Below, one piece after another: positions 29,332 through 38,762 of a DNA stretch of 64,000 nt (its first letter is position 1; each line of letters opens with the position of its first letter). A program made the position numbers and the translations under genes. Source of the stretch: Burkholderia ambifaria AMMD (GTDB lineage: Bacteria; Pseudomonadota; Gammaproteobacteria; Burkholderiales; Burkholderiaceae); assembly GCF_000203915.1 (NCBI RefSeq), contig NC_008391.1:1116001-1180000 (forward strand), in the 5' to 3' direction. Below the pieces are notes generated by a model. That model was given only the letters and a program-made list of their open reading frames with translations. It was not told the origin of the DNA and did no database searches.

Positions 29332-29957
29332 CGCGTCGTGCCCTTCAGCGCGTCGCGGCGGATCGCCTGGCGCAGCGCGTCGATCTGCAGGTCGAGGCTC
29401 GCGTCGATGCGTCCGGACGGCGTCTCGACCGTGCAAGCGTGACGTTCGAGCTGCGCATCCTCGACGATGCGGATCCGTTGCCGGTTCGACTGGCCGGCGA
29501 ACGCGCGCTCGAGCGCGTCGCGCATCTCGTCCTGCCGGCCGGGCGCGACCCGCACGATCAGGAACGCCTCGTCGCGCACGAGCGGCGCGATCCGCGCGAG
29601 CGCGGCCTCGTACAGCTTCTGCGTGGCCATCTCGCCGACGATCGCGCGCACGGCCTTCACGACGATGTCGGCCATCGAATCCTTCATCGACTCCATCGTG
29701 CGCGCGGCGGCCAGCGCCTGCGTATAGGTCTGCGCCGCATGCTCGCGCTGCGCGCGGCGCATCCCTTCGTCGTAGCCGGCCGCCTGGCGCTTGTCGAATT
29801 CGCGCTGCGCGTCGGCGACGATGCGCGCGGCCTCGTCGCGCGCGGTCGCGATTACCGCGGACGCATCGAGCAGCGCCGCGTATTCGCGCTCCTTGAGCAC
29901 CTTGCGCTCCGACAGCAGCTGCAGGTTGTCGCTCGTGATCAGAAAAGCCAGTCCCAT
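29328..29957 (-). CDS. sctL: Type III secretion ATPase stator SctL
   Basis: 209 residues. An N-terminal coiled coil ([40 protein letters not shown]) leads to a FliH/SctL C-terminal domain ([38 protein letters not shown]). SctL holds the ATPase on the sorting platform and inhibits it. Its start lies within the sctK 3' end (19-bp overlap), and its stop overlaps sctN. Confidence 0.88.
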   Translation of the reverse strand: MGLAFLITSDNLQLLSERKVLKEREYAALLDASAVIATARDEAARIVADAQREFDKRQAAGYDEGMRRAQREHAAQTYTQALAAARTMESMKDSMADIVVKAVRAIVGEMATQKLYEAALARIAPLVRDEAFLIVRVAPGRQDEMRDALERAFAGQSNRQRIRIVEDAQLERHACTVETPSGRIDASLDLQIDALRQAIRRDALKGTTR

Positions 29958-30679
29958 GACGCAAGCCTCTCGGGAATCAGAAACAGGAACAGCAATTCGC
30001 CGAACTGGTCGCGCTGCGTGCGGTTGAGCCAGTACGGCGCCTCGTCATCGATCGCGCGGTTGAATTTCAGGCGCACGCGCCGCGCGACCGCGTCGCCGGC
30101 CACGCCGATGAAATCCGCGAGCAATCGGCCGCCGCGTGCACGGATCACGACCGGCAGCGCGGCCGGATCGGCACGCCACGGTTCGAGCGTTTCCGCGAGC
30201 GCGCCGAATTCCGGCGCGCGCTCGAGCGCGAGCTCCAGCGCATCGCCGCCGAGCTTCGCCGCGACCTCCGCGCGGATGCGCCGCACGGTCAGCGCATCGC
30301 GCAGCCAGCCGCGATGCAGCAGCAGGCCCGCATACGACGCGAGCTGCTCGAGCGCCGCACCGGGCAGCAGCGCGAGCCGCGCACACGGATTGGCGACGTC
30401 GAAGTCGTGGTGCGCGGCCACGCCGTTCGCGTCGAGCAGGTGGCGGGCCAGCAGCTTGCGGCCGGCCGGGCCGAACGCGTCGGGCGAGCGATAGCGCGCG
30501 GGCCACTCGGCCGGCACGCGCGTCACGTGCAGATAGCGGTCGGGCCGTAGGTTGAATTCGCAGACGAGCGCGTGAAACGCCGTGCGCCGCCCGGCAGGCG
30601 GCGGCGCGATCGGGTGCAGCCACGGCAGCGACGCGGCGTCGGGCGTGGCGCCCGGCGGCAACGCATGAGGCTCGCTCAT
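29939..30679 (-). CDS. sctK: Type III secretion sorting platform protein SctK
   Basis: 246 residues from ATG 30679, overlapping the sctJ stop (ATGA). Position between sctJ and sctL is the classical one. Family-like segments are [19 protein letters not shown] and the C-terminal [14 protein letters not shown]. SctK joins the SctQ/SctL/SctN pods to the inner-membrane ring protein SctD. Sequence conservation in this family is low, so part of the assignment is positional. Confidence 0.8.
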   Translation of the reverse strand: MSEPHALPPGATPDAASLPWLHPIAPPPAGRRTAFHALVCEFNLRPDRYLHVTRVPAEWPARYRSPDAFGPAGRKLLARHLLDANGVAAHHDFDVANPCARLALLPGAALEQLASYAGLLLHRGWLRDALTVRRIRAEVAAKLGGDALELALERAPEFGALAETLEPWRADPAALPVVIRARGGRLLADFIGVAGDAVARRVRLKFNRAIDDEAPYWLNRTQRDQFGELLFLFLIPERLASWDWLF

Positions 30680-31563
30680 GCGCCGTCGCGCGCGCCGTCC
30701 GGCGTGCGCAGGCTGCCGCCGCCCGACTGCGCGGCTCCGCCGCCGGCCCCGTTCGCGCCGCGCGGCGTGCCGACCAGCCCGGCCAGCCGCGCGCCGAACA
30801 TTCCGCGCCGCGCGGCCGACAGCGCGATCACCGCGCAGGTCAGCAGGATCAGCGCGAACACCAGCCAGCCCAGCGGCGAGCGCAGCCGCAGGATGTCCGA
30901 CACCGCGCTGCCGATGCCGTCCACGCGCGTCGTGCGCGCGGCGGCCGGCTGCAGGAACAGCGATACGTTGTCGTACTGCAGCCCCTCGATGCTGTGCGCG
31001 ACGAGATCCTTGACCATCGGCGCCATCGCGCGCAGGTCCACGCCGGGCCGGTAGCGGATGTACACGGCCGCCGACGACGGCTTGATCTTGTCCGCGAGCG
31101 GATCGTTCTCCGGAATCACGACCTGCACGCGCGCGACCACCACGCCCTCGATGTCCTGCAGCGTGCGCGACAGGTCCTGCGACACGCCGTACAGATAGCG
31201 CACGCGCTCCTCGGCCGGCGTCGAGACGAGCCCCTGCTTCTGGAACAGCTCGCCGAGGCTCGCATAGCTCGGCTTCGGCAACCCGTTCGCCTGCAGCACG
31301 GTCAGCGCCGACTGCATGTCGCCGTCCGCGACGCTCACGAGCCACGCGTTGCGATCCGACGTGTCACGCGCGTCGTTGTCCTTCGACGCGCTGATGCCCG
31401 CGTCGCCGAGCACGGCGACCATCTGGTTCGCGTCGCGCTCCGACAGGCCGGAGTAAAGCTCCTTCTGGCAGCCGGCCAGCAGCGCGAGCAGCCCCGCGAG
31501 CAGCGCACGCGCCGCCCGGCTGCGCCACGCATGCATGCGCGGCGTCGAATCGATCGTCGTCAT
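30676..31563 (-). CDS. sctJ: Type III secretion inner-membrane ring lipoprotein SctJ
   Basis: 295 residues from ATG 31563; a start at 31605 is possible. A lipoprotein signal (LLAGLLALLAGCQKELYSGL, lipobox Cys) begins the YscJ/FliF domain: SERDANQMVAVLGDAGISAS, RVQVVIPENDPLADKIKPSS and VAHSIEGLQYDNVSLFLQPA. A C-terminal membrane helix (WLVFALILLTCAVIALSA) and a glycine-rich tail follow. SctJ forms the inner ring with SctD around the export gate. Confidence 0.95.
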   Translation of the reverse strand: MTTIDSTPRMHAWRSRAARALLAGLLALLAGCQKELYSGLSERDANQMVAVLGDAGISASKDNDARDTSDRNAWLVSVADGDMQSALTVLQANGLPKPSYASLGELFQKQGLVSTPAEERVRYLYGVSQDLSRTLQDIEGVVVARVQVVIPENDPLADKIKPSSAAVYIRYRPGVDLRAMAPMVKDLVAHSIEGLQYDNVSLFLQPAAARTTRVDGIGSAVSDILRLRSPLGWLVFALILLTCAVIALSAARRGMFGARLAGLVGTPRGANGAGGGAAQSGGGSLRTPDGARDGA

Positions 31564-31683
31564 CGTTTGTCCACTCAGGGCGCGCGGCCCGTTTGGCACA
31601 TGCACCTCAGGGTCGTCCCATGCCTCGCGCCCGGCCCGTCCGGCGGCCGGCGCAAGCCCGTCACGAGCAGGAACGGATCCCGG

Positions 31684-32166
31684 TCACTCCTGCGTCTTCA
31701 GCACCGTGTGCGTGAAGCCGTTCGCCGCCTGCGCGACCGACAGGCTCAACTGGTATTCGGAAATCGTGGTGGTCGCCGTCCACTGGAAATCCATCGCCTG
31801 CACCATCGTCATCAACGGATCGCTGCGGTTGTCCGCCATCGACGTCAGCATCTCGGTGCGATGCTTGTCGATGTTCGCGTACCGCGTGTCGAGATCGTTG
31901 CCGTACGTGCGCAACCGCTCGACGAGCGACGAATGGTTCGCCTGCGCGGGCGTCGCGGGCGTCATCTGCACCGCCGGCGCCGCATCGGCCGCCACACGCG
32001 ACATCGCGACACCCGATGCCGACGGCGACGCCGCGGCCGCACCCGGCTGCATCAACCCATCGAACTGGCGCACCTGCGCCGGATCGGACGCCGTGCCCGC
32101 CTGCTGCACGGCGCCCGCGAGCGCGGCCGCGCCCGGCGGCGCCGCGCCTACGCCTGTTATCGACAT
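31684..32166 (-). CDS. sctI: Type III secretion inner rod candidate SctI
   Basis: 160 residues from ATG 32166 with GGAGG upstream. It lacks a signal peptide. The layout is that of SctI proteins: an early DPAQVRQFDGLMQ segment, an Ala/Pro-rich middle, and a C-terminal amphipathic helix (QLSLSVAQAANGFTHTVLKT). The rod/adaptor connects the export gate to the needle and is itself exported. Position immediately before sctJ agrees. Identity is by layout and context; no diagnostic motif exists. Confidence 0.72.
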   Translation of the reverse strand: MSITGVGAAPPGAAALAGAVQQAGTASDPAQVRQFDGLMQPGAAAASPSASGVAMSRVAADAAPAVQMTPATPAQANHSSLVERLRTYGNDLDTRYANIDKHRTEMLTSMADNRSDPLMTMVQAMDFQWTATTTISEYQLSLSVAQAANGFTHTVLKTQE

Positions 32167-32290
32167 GATCGTGTCCTCCTTGACCGGCAGAGCCGGCAAT
32201 AAGCCGGCCGGCACGCACCCACGCCCCACCGGGCGCCCGTCACGGGCGGCCCCGGCATGTGGCGTCGCGCGGCACGGCCGGCGACCGGCG

Positions 32291-32512
32291 TCATGCGCGG
32301 CCGGCGGAACTCAGGTGTTGCGCAACCTGGGCGTTCGCCGTCCCTTCCTGCGCGGTTACTGCGTTGCTGGTTTCGAACGTCGCGGTCGACTGCTGAACCT
32401 GGAAGTTGATCTTCGTCAGTTCGAGCTGCGTCTTGGTCAGGTCGTCCGCCTGTTGCTGGACTTGCTGCGTGTTGGTTGCACCACCCGTATTACCCGCTGC
32501 CGAGGCACCCAT
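32291..32512 (-). CDS. Small protein in the needle-subunit position (SctF?)
   Basis: 73 residues from ATG 32512 with GGAGC-like purines upstream. It is small, Gln/Thr/Ala-rich, without signal peptide or cysteine, and predicted mainly helical (LTKTQLELTKINFQVQQSTA). Size and location between sctD and sctI fit a needle subunit, which is exported and polymerises outside. It lacks the Trp and PxxP-type turn of classical YscF/MxiH needles and has a low-complexity N-terminus, so it could instead be a pilus-type subunit or another early substrate. Confidence 0.5.
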   Translation of the reverse strand: MGASAAGNTGGATNTQQVQQQADDLTKTQLELTKINFQVQQSTATFETSNAVTAQEGTANAQVAQHLSSAGRA

Positions 32513-32660
32513 GATTCGCTCCTTTACGTGAAGAACATCACCTGCTTTCCGGCGCGGCCCCATGCCCCGCCGGCACCGTGACGCGCCGCTCGTGCGCGGC
32601 GTGTCGCGTCCTGCGCGCACCGCGCGAAACGCGATGCGCCTGTCATGTCCCGTCGCGGCG

Positions 32661-34019
32661 CTAGTGCGCCGCTCCTTTCAATGCGCCGGCGGCCGCGACG
32701 GACGCGCCTGCCGGTGCCGCCGGTGCCGCCGGCAACAGCGTCGGCCCCGGCACCGGCTGCGCGACCCCGGCCGCCGCACCGCTCGCGAGCGGCGGCACGG
32801 GCGGCGCCGGCGCCTGCCCGGGCGCGCTCGCGGACGAACCGCCGAGCGGCATCGTGATGCGCTGCCCGTTGCGCTCGAACACCACTTCGTCCGGCCCGAT
32901 CGACACGACCGTCGGCCCTTCCTTCAGCCGCGCGCCTTCGAAGTAGCGGCTGCCGTCGACGGTCTCGATATAACGCTGATCGCCGTCGCCCGCGAACACG
33001 GTCGTGATCTCCGGAATCCCGGCGACACCGCCGAGCGTCGTCGCGGTGCGCGGCGCAGCCGCATCGGCGTCACGCACATGGTCGACCACCTCCAGCGCCG
33101 GGCGCGCGTCCTTCATGTAGTTGCGGATGCGCGGCTCGATCTGCGCGCGCTCGGCCGCCCCCGTCAATTCGATCCGGCCGCGGCCGAGATAGGTGACCGT
33201 CAGCGCCGTGTCGCTGAAATATGTCTGCGCGGTCGCGACGAGATCGCTCACGACGTAGATGTTGCCGAGCGCCGCGTTGTCGACGCCCGCGACGATCTGC
33301 GCGACGCGTTCGCGCGCGGCAGCATCGCTCACGTAGCCCGACACGATCACGCCGTCGTCGCGCGGCGCGACGGCGAGTTCCGGATACGCATGCAGCTGCT
33401 GCTGCAGCCGGTGCGTGCGCGCGAGCACCGATTCGTGCTGCCACGGCAGGCGGCCCGACCACGCGACGAAGCCATAGCCGAGCGCGCCGAGCAGCACGCC
33501 GATCCACAACGCGACGAGCGCGATCACGAGCCGCCGGCTGCCGAGACGCCGCAGCCCGCCGGTGAGCCAGCCGAGCCATGCGGCCTCGCGCGCGGCGTCC
33601 GGCGCGTCGGCCTCGTCGGGCACCGCGACGCTCGCCTGCGCATGACGCGCGATGCCGAGCTTGATGGAACCGACCGTCACGACGTCCTGCGGCGTCATCG
33701 AGCGGCGGCCCGCGCCGAGCGGCTCGTCGTTGAACAGCACCGGTGCGCCGCCGTCGCCGCCGTGGTTCTGCACGGTCACCGCGAGCGCGCCGACCTGCAG
33801 GCATACCTGTTTCGCGCCGATCTCGCGATCGGGCAGGATCACTTCGCAATCGGCCGCGGTGCCGACCCAGTTCGCGCCGCGCGCGAGCGACATCGTGCGG
33901 CCGTACATCGGCCCGCTGAGAAAGCACAGGTTCCACGGCGACGCGAGTGCGGCCGCCCCGGCCGCCGCGCCGCCGGGCACTGTGCCGTCGCCGTGCGGCT
34001 CAATGATGGTCGTCGACAT
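32661..34019 (-). CDS. sctD: Type III secretion inner-membrane ring protein SctD
   Basis: 452 residues. The N-terminal FHA-like cytoplasmic domain (LCFLSGPMYGRTMSLARGAN to about 125) contacts SctK. A membrane helix (VIALVALWIGVLLGALGYGF, about 165-185) follows. The periplasmic part has BON-like repeats (HAYPELAVAPRDDGVIVSG) and a Pro/Ala-rich tail. This is the SctD architecture. Its start lies inside the sctC 3' end (20-bp overlap). Confidence 0.9.
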   Translation of the reverse strand: MSTTIIEPHGDGTVPGGAAAGAAALASPWNLCFLSGPMYGRTMSLARGANWVGTAADCEVILPDREIGAKQVCLQVGALAVTVQNHGGDGGAPVLFNDEPLGAGRRSMTPQDVVTVGSIKLGIARHAQASVAVPDEADAPDAAREAAWLGWLTGGLRRLGSRRLVIALVALWIGVLLGALGYGFVAWSGRLPWQHESVLARTHRLQQQLHAYPELAVAPRDDGVIVSGYVSDAAARERVAQIVAGVDNAALGNIYVVSDLVATAQTYFSDTALTVTYLGRGRIELTGAAERAQIEPRIRNYMKDARPALEVVDHVRDADAAAPRTATTLGGVAGIPEITTVFAGDGDQRYIETVDGSRYFEGARLKEGPTVVSIGPDEVVFERNGQRITMPLGGSSASAPGQAPAPPVPPLASGAAAGVAQPVPGPTLLPAAPAAPAGASVAAAGALKGAAH

Positions 34020-36045
34020 GGGTGGACGCTCCTGCGGTCGTCGCCACGGGCTGCGACGCCGAATCCGACGACGGCGGCGGCGGCAAGGCGGGCGGGCCGA
34101 ACTTCGTGCCGGGCAGCGGCGCGGGCGTCAGCGGCACCGCGATGTCGTTGTCCGGCGGGCGATACATCGACGCGCCGTTCGGATCGGCCGGCGCGCCCGC
34201 GCCCGGGTTCACGGGCGAGCCATCCGGCGCGTACATCGCCGCGGTCGTCACCACGCGCGGCGTCAGCAGATAGAACCGCTCCATGTGATTGCCCGACTTG
34301 TCGGTGTACTTGAACAGGTTGCCGATCAGCGGAATGTCCGACAGCCACGGCACACCGCTCTTGTTCAGCCGCACCTCGTCGTCGTTGAAGCCCGCGATCA
34401 GCAGGCTCTTGCCTTCGTCGATCATCGTCTTGGTGACGATGTTGCGCTGCTGGATCACCGGCACGTTCGACACTGCCTGCCCCGGCACGATGTTGCCGTC
34501 CTGGATGTCGATCGACATCATCACGCTCTGCGGATTGCCCGACACGGCCGCCGCATTGCGGATCGCCTCGTCGACGATCATCGGCGTCACCTTGATGCTG
34601 GTGCCGGTCGTCACGCTGTACAGCGACGAATCCTGGTAGCCCTGCACCTGCACGTAGAACTGCGTGAGGTTCTCGAGAATCGCCTCGGTATTGTCGAGCG
34701 CGAGCACCTTCGGCTTCGAGCGCAGCTGTGCCTGCCCTTTCTGCGCGAGCGCGTTCACGCGCGTGAGCAGGTAGTTGCGCAGCGAGCCGCCGATCGAAGC
34801 GGTGAGCGCGATACCGGTCGGCAGAAAGGCGCCGGTCTGCCCGGTTTCGGAGGTGCCGATGCCGAACGTCAGCGGCGGGTTGCCGGCGCCGTTGTACTGC
34901 GTGTTGCCGTTCAGCGGGTTCTGGCCATTGCCGATCTGCACGTCGCCATGCGTCGTGTGCAGGCGCCAGTCGATCCCGAGGCTGTCGAGCGAATCCTCGT
35001 TGATGTCGATGATCGTCACGTTGATCTCGACGATGCGCGGCCGCTCGTCGAGCTGGTTGATCAGCGACTGGTAGCGATACATGTTCTCTGGCAGGTCGCG
35101 CACGATCACCGCGTTGATCGCCGGATCGGCGACGATCTGCGGCAGCGTGTCGCCGCCGCCGGCGTTCGAGAACGGCGAGAAGCCGCCGGCCGCGCTGTCG
35201 GCGCCGCCATAGCTGCCCTGCCGCGAGCCGCCGGAAATGTCCGGGAAGTCGAGCCGCGGCACCGCGATCGTCAGCCCCGAGCCGAGCTTCACCTGGCGCG
35301 CGGCCTGCCCGAGCGGCGTGCTCGACGGCGGCTCGTTCGTGCCGCCGCCCTTGCCGAACAGCCGGCGCAGGATCGTCGCGACGCCGGGCACCGTCACTTC
35401 CTTGCCCGAGCGGTTGATCGTGAAATCGGACGCCCAGCCGTACCTGAGCCGGAACGCACGGATGTCCGCATGCGCGCCGTTCGCCGACGGATCGCCGACC
35501 GAGCCGACCGCCTGGCGCACGAGTTCGACATAGCGGCGCGGGCCGGCCACATACACGCTGTTCGCGCGGTCGTTGATCACGAGCGTGTAGCGCTTGTCGG
35601 GAATCTGCATCGCCTGCAGCGAGCGGCCGATCTCGCCGGCCGCGTTCGGCGGGATCGGAATCATCTGCGTCTGCGACTGGTCGGCCGGATCGACATACAG
35701 GAACGAGCCGTCGTAGTACCACGTGAGCCCGTAGGTCGAGCAGATCGTATCGAGCGTCTGCTGCGGCGTGCCCGAGAAGCGGCCGCTGATCACACCGTCC
35801 ACCTTCGGATCGACCACGGCCGTCACGCCCTGCGACGACGCGAGCTCGCGAATGAAGTCGCCGATCTTCTTGCCGTTCGCGACGATCGTGAACGGCTTGT
35901 TGCGCCAGCGCAGGTCGGCCGCGCGCGCCGGCTGCGCGATCGTCACGCACAGCGACGCCGTGAGCAGCGCGGTCGCGCACATGGCGAGCGCAACCCGTTG
36001 CAGGCGGCGCGGTTGAAACCGGATCTGGGCGACGCGTTGACGCAT
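34000..36045 (-). CDS. sctC: Type III secretion outer-membrane secretin SctC
   Basis: 681 residues from ATG 36045, which overlaps the sctS stop (TGATG); a TTG one codon earlier is possible. A signal peptide ends near QPARAADL. N-domains follow (FTIVANGKKIGDFIRELASS; TLDTICSTYGLTWYYDG). The C-terminal secretin core includes VEINVTIIDINEDSLDSLGI, the pore region VMMSIDIQDGNIVPG and WLSDIPLIGNLFKYTDKSG. It forms the outer-membrane ring. No pilotin gene is evident nearby. Confidence 0.95.
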   Translation of the reverse strand: MRQRVAQIRFQPRRLQRVALAMCATALLTASLCVTIAQPARAADLRWRNKPFTIVANGKKIGDFIRELASSQGVTAVVDPKVDGVISGRFSGTPQQTLDTICSTYGLTWYYDGSFLYVDPADQSQTQMIPIPPNAAGEIGRSLQAMQIPDKRYTLVINDRANSVYVAGPRRYVELVRQAVGSVGDPSANGAHADIRAFRLRYGWASDFTINRSGKEVTVPGVATILRRLFGKGGGTNEPPSSTPLGQAARQVKLGSGLTIAVPRLDFPDISGGSRQGSYGGADSAAGGFSPFSNAGGGDTLPQIVADPAINAVIVRDLPENMYRYQSLINQLDERPRIVEINVTIIDINEDSLDSLGIDWRLHTTHGDVQIGNGQNPLNGNTQYNGAGNPPLTFGIGTSETGQTGAFLPTGIALTASIGGSLRNYLLTRVNALAQKGQAQLRSKPKVLALDNTEAILENLTQFYVQVQGYQDSSLYSVTTGTSIKVTPMIVDEAIRNAAAVSGNPQSVMMSIDIQDGNIVPGQAVSNVPVIQQRNIVTKTMIDEGKSLLIAGFNDDEVRLNKSGVPWLSDIPLIGNLFKYTDKSGNHMERFYLLTPRVVTTAAMYAPDGSPVNPGAGAPADPNGASMYRPPDNDIAVPLTPAPLPGTKFGPPALPPPPSSDSASQPVATTAGASTHVDDHH

Positions 36046-36323
36046 CAAAGCACTCCTGAGGAAGAAACGAACATGCGTTCAAGCGCCTGCTGCGCGAAGC
36101 GCAACACCTCGCTGCCGAGCCAGCCCGACAGCAGCACGAGCGCGACCATCACGGCGATCAGCCGCACCGCGATGCCGATGTTGGCGTCCTGCACCTGCGT
36201 GACCGCCTGCAGGATCGCGACGACGAGGCCGGTCACGGTCGCGATCAGCACGATCGGCAACGACAGCAGCAGCACCAGCATCAGCGCCTGCCGCGTCAGG
36301 TCGAGGATCGTCGAGCTCGTCAT
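36045..36323 (-). CDS. sctS: Type III secretion export gate protein SctS
   Basis: 92 residues from ATG 36323, overlapping the sctV stop (ATGA). Two membrane hairpins with the FliQ/SctS core are visible: ALMLVLLLSLPIVLIATVTG and LQAVTQVQDANIGIAVRLIA. It wraps around SctR/SctT in the export gate. Its placement between sctV and sctC, far from sctR, differs from the common sctRSTU order. Confidence 0.94.
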   Translation of the reverse strand: MTSSTILDLTRQALMLVLLLSLPIVLIATVTGLVVAILQAVTQVQDANIGIAVRLIAVMVALVLLSGWLGSEVLRFAQQALERMFVSSSGVL

Positions 36324-38524
36324 TGCACGCCTCCGGGCGCGCGCACGCCGGCGCCCGCGCCGAGCGTGCCGTCGTCGGGCGGGTTCTTCACCCAGCCGAC
36401 CGTATGGAGCTGCACGTCTTCCTCGACCTCCTGGTACGACAGCACCGCGAGCTCGGGCAGCACCGGCTGCAAGATCGTCTTCACGTAGCGGCGCGCGCCG
36501 AGCGCGACCATCACCGCGAGCCGCGGCGCACCTTGCGGATTGCCGTGGCCGCCGGCGCCGGCCGCCTGCGCGGCCTGCACGATCGCGCGCACCTGCTCGC
36601 CGATGTCCTGCTTGATCGCGCTCGACAGCGCGAGGAAATTGCCCTGCTTGGTCCGCATCACCGCGCTCTCGATCCGCTCCTGCAGGTTCTGCTCGAACAG
36701 CACGACACGCAGCTGGCGCGCCGCGCCCGCATGGCGATCGGTGATCATCCGGCGCAGGTCGACGCGCACCAGCTCGACCAGCGCGATCACGTCGTCCGGT
36801 TCGTTCGGCGCCCATGTGATCAGGCTCTCGAAGATCACGCGCAGGTTGCGGATCGGCACCTGTTCGGCGAGCAGCCGGCGCAGCACCTCGGTCACGCGCT
36901 GCAGCGGCACGAGCCGCGTCAGTTCGCCGACCAGTTCGGGATGCTCGCGGCGCACCAGGTGCACGAGCGCCTGCGTCTCCTGGATGCCGAGCAGCTCGTC
37001 CGCGTGCTGGCGCACGACCTGCTCGACGTGCGCGGCGAGCGCGCCTTCGCTCGTCAGCCACTTGCCGTCCGGCGCCGCGCCGTCGGGCTTGATCCACAGC
37101 GCGGTCGCGAACGGGCCGAAGGCCTCGGCCGGCTGGCGCTCCGCGCGTTCCGGCAGCGGCGCGACGCCGTCCCACAGCAGCCAGCCCGGCTTCAGCGCGC
37201 CATGCGCGGCGAGCACGTCCTGCAAATAGATCCGGTAGGTGCCGGCCGGCGCGCCCTCGTCGTCGTTCAGCGTGATGCGCGGAAACACCGTGCCGATATC
37301 CGCGTCGACGCGCGCCTTCGCGCTCGACAGCGCGGTCTGCAGCTGCGCGAGATTCAGCGTCGTGCGCAGGTCGTCCGACAGCGACACCGCGATCAGCGAC
37401 GTGACGCCCGCCGCATGCGACACCTTCGCGGGCTGGCCGTCGTCGGTCGCGCCGATGCGTCCGGCAATATGAATCAGGTTGAAGCTCGGCGCGGTCGTCT
37501 TGCGCTTGAGCTGCGTGACGGCGAACGCGCCGAGGCCGAGCGCGATCAATGCGAACGACCATTTCGGGAAACCGGGTACGACGAGAAAGCCGGCGAGCAC
37601 GAGCGCCGCGATCAGCAGCGCACGCGGATGCGCGCCGAGCTGCTCGCCCAGTTGCTCGCCGAGCTGGCGCTGCCGCGTGTCGCGCGTCGCGACGCGCGTC
37701 GTCACGATGCCGGCCGCGATCGACACCAGCAGCGACGGAATCTGCGACGCCATCCCGTCGCCGACCGTCAGGATCGCGTAACGCTGCAGCGCCTCGCCGA
37801 TATCCATGCCGTGCATCAGCGTGCCGACCGCGATCCCCGCGACGATGTTGATGAACGCGATCACGAGGCCGGCGATCGCGTCGCCCTTCACGAACTTCAT
37901 CGCGCCGTCCATCGCGCCATGCATCTGCGATTCCTGCTCGAGCCTCTCGCGGCGCTCGCGCGCTTCGTCGGCGCTGATGATGCCCGCGCGCAGGTCCGCA
38001 TCGATGCTCATCTGCTTGCCCGGCATCGCGTCGAGCGAGAAGCGCGCGCCGACTTCGGCGACCCGTTCGGAGCCCTTTGCAATCACGATGAACTGCACGA
38101 CGGCGATCACGAGGAACACCACGCCGCCCACCACGACGTTATTGCCGACCACGAGCCGCCCGAACGCGTCGATCACATGGCCCGCGTTCGCGTGCAGCAG
38201 GATCAGCTTGCACGACGCGATGTTCAGCGCGAGCCGGAACAGCGTGGTGAACAGCAGCAGCGCGGGAAACGACGAAAAACTGACCGCCGACGGCACGTAG
38301 GTCGATACCGTCAGCAGCACGACGCTCGCCGCAAGGTTCAGCGAGATCATCCCGTCGAGCGCGGCCTGCGGCAGCGGCAGGATGAACAGCGCGACCACCG
38401 ACACGATGAAGCCGGCGAGAAACAGGTCGGCGCGCGGCGACGCCCCGAGGCGCCGCCCGGACACGCTGCGGCCGGCGGAAAAGATCCGCTGCCAGTCGCG
38501 AGGGAGCGCCTTCGGTTCTGCCAT
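36320..38524 (-). CDS. sctV: Type III secretion major export gate protein SctV
   Basis: 734 residues from ATG 38524; the frame opens at 38569 but the shorter form has a Shine-Dalgarno-like AGGAC upstream. The first half has about eight membrane segments with the FHIPEP signatures LFRLALNIASCKLILLHANA and DAMPGKQMSIDADLRAGII. The cytoplasmic half (from ~residue 350) forms the nonameric ring that receives chaperone-substrate complexes. It is the first gene of the long minus-strand operon. Confidence 0.96.
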   Translation of the reverse strand: MAEPKALPRDWQRIFSAGRSVSGRRLGASPRADLFLAGFIVSVVALFILPLPQAALDGMISLNLAASVVLLTVSTYVPSAVSFSSFPALLLFTTLFRLALNIASCKLILLHANAGHVIDAFGRLVVGNNVVVGGVVFLVIAVVQFIVIAKGSERVAEVGARFSLDAMPGKQMSIDADLRAGIISADEARERRERLEQESQMHGAMDGAMKFVKGDAIAGLVIAFINIVAGIAVGTLMHGMDIGEALQRYAILTVGDGMASQIPSLLVSIAAGIVTTRVATRDTRQRQLGEQLGEQLGAHPRALLIAALVLAGFLVVPGFPKWSFALIALGLGAFAVTQLKRKTTAPSFNLIHIAGRIGATDDGQPAKVSHAAGVTSLIAVSLSDDLRTTLNLAQLQTALSSAKARVDADIGTVFPRITLNDDEGAPAGTYRIYLQDVLAAHGALKPGWLLWDGVAPLPERAERQPAEAFGPFATALWIKPDGAAPDGKWLTSEGALAAHVEQVVRQHADELLGIQETQALVHLVRREHPELVGELTRLVPLQRVTEVLRRLLAEQVPIRNLRVIFESLITWAPNEPDDVIALVELVRVDLRRMITDRHAGAARQLRVVLFEQNLQERIESAVMRTKQGNFLALSSAIKQDIGEQVRAIVQAAQAAGAGGHGNPQGAPRLAVMVALGARRYVKTILQPVLPELAVLSYQEVEEDVQLHTVGWVKNPPDDGTLGAGAGVRAPGGVQ

Positions 38525-38762
38525 CGTGCCGTCGTCCTGTCGTTGTTGCCGGCGGGCGCGGGCCGTCATGCCCCGCGTCGCTCGGACCGTTGAATGGGAC
38601 GAGTGTAGCGACGGGAAACCGCGTGAAAAGGGATGCGCCTCGTAGCGTCGCGGCGGTTTTCCGGCGACGATCGGATCGGACTACGAAACCCGGTGGCGCG
38701 TGCGCGCGCCCGTCGCCGGAACCGCTTCCATCGCGCGGCGGGCGCCGCGCGCACGGAAGGGG

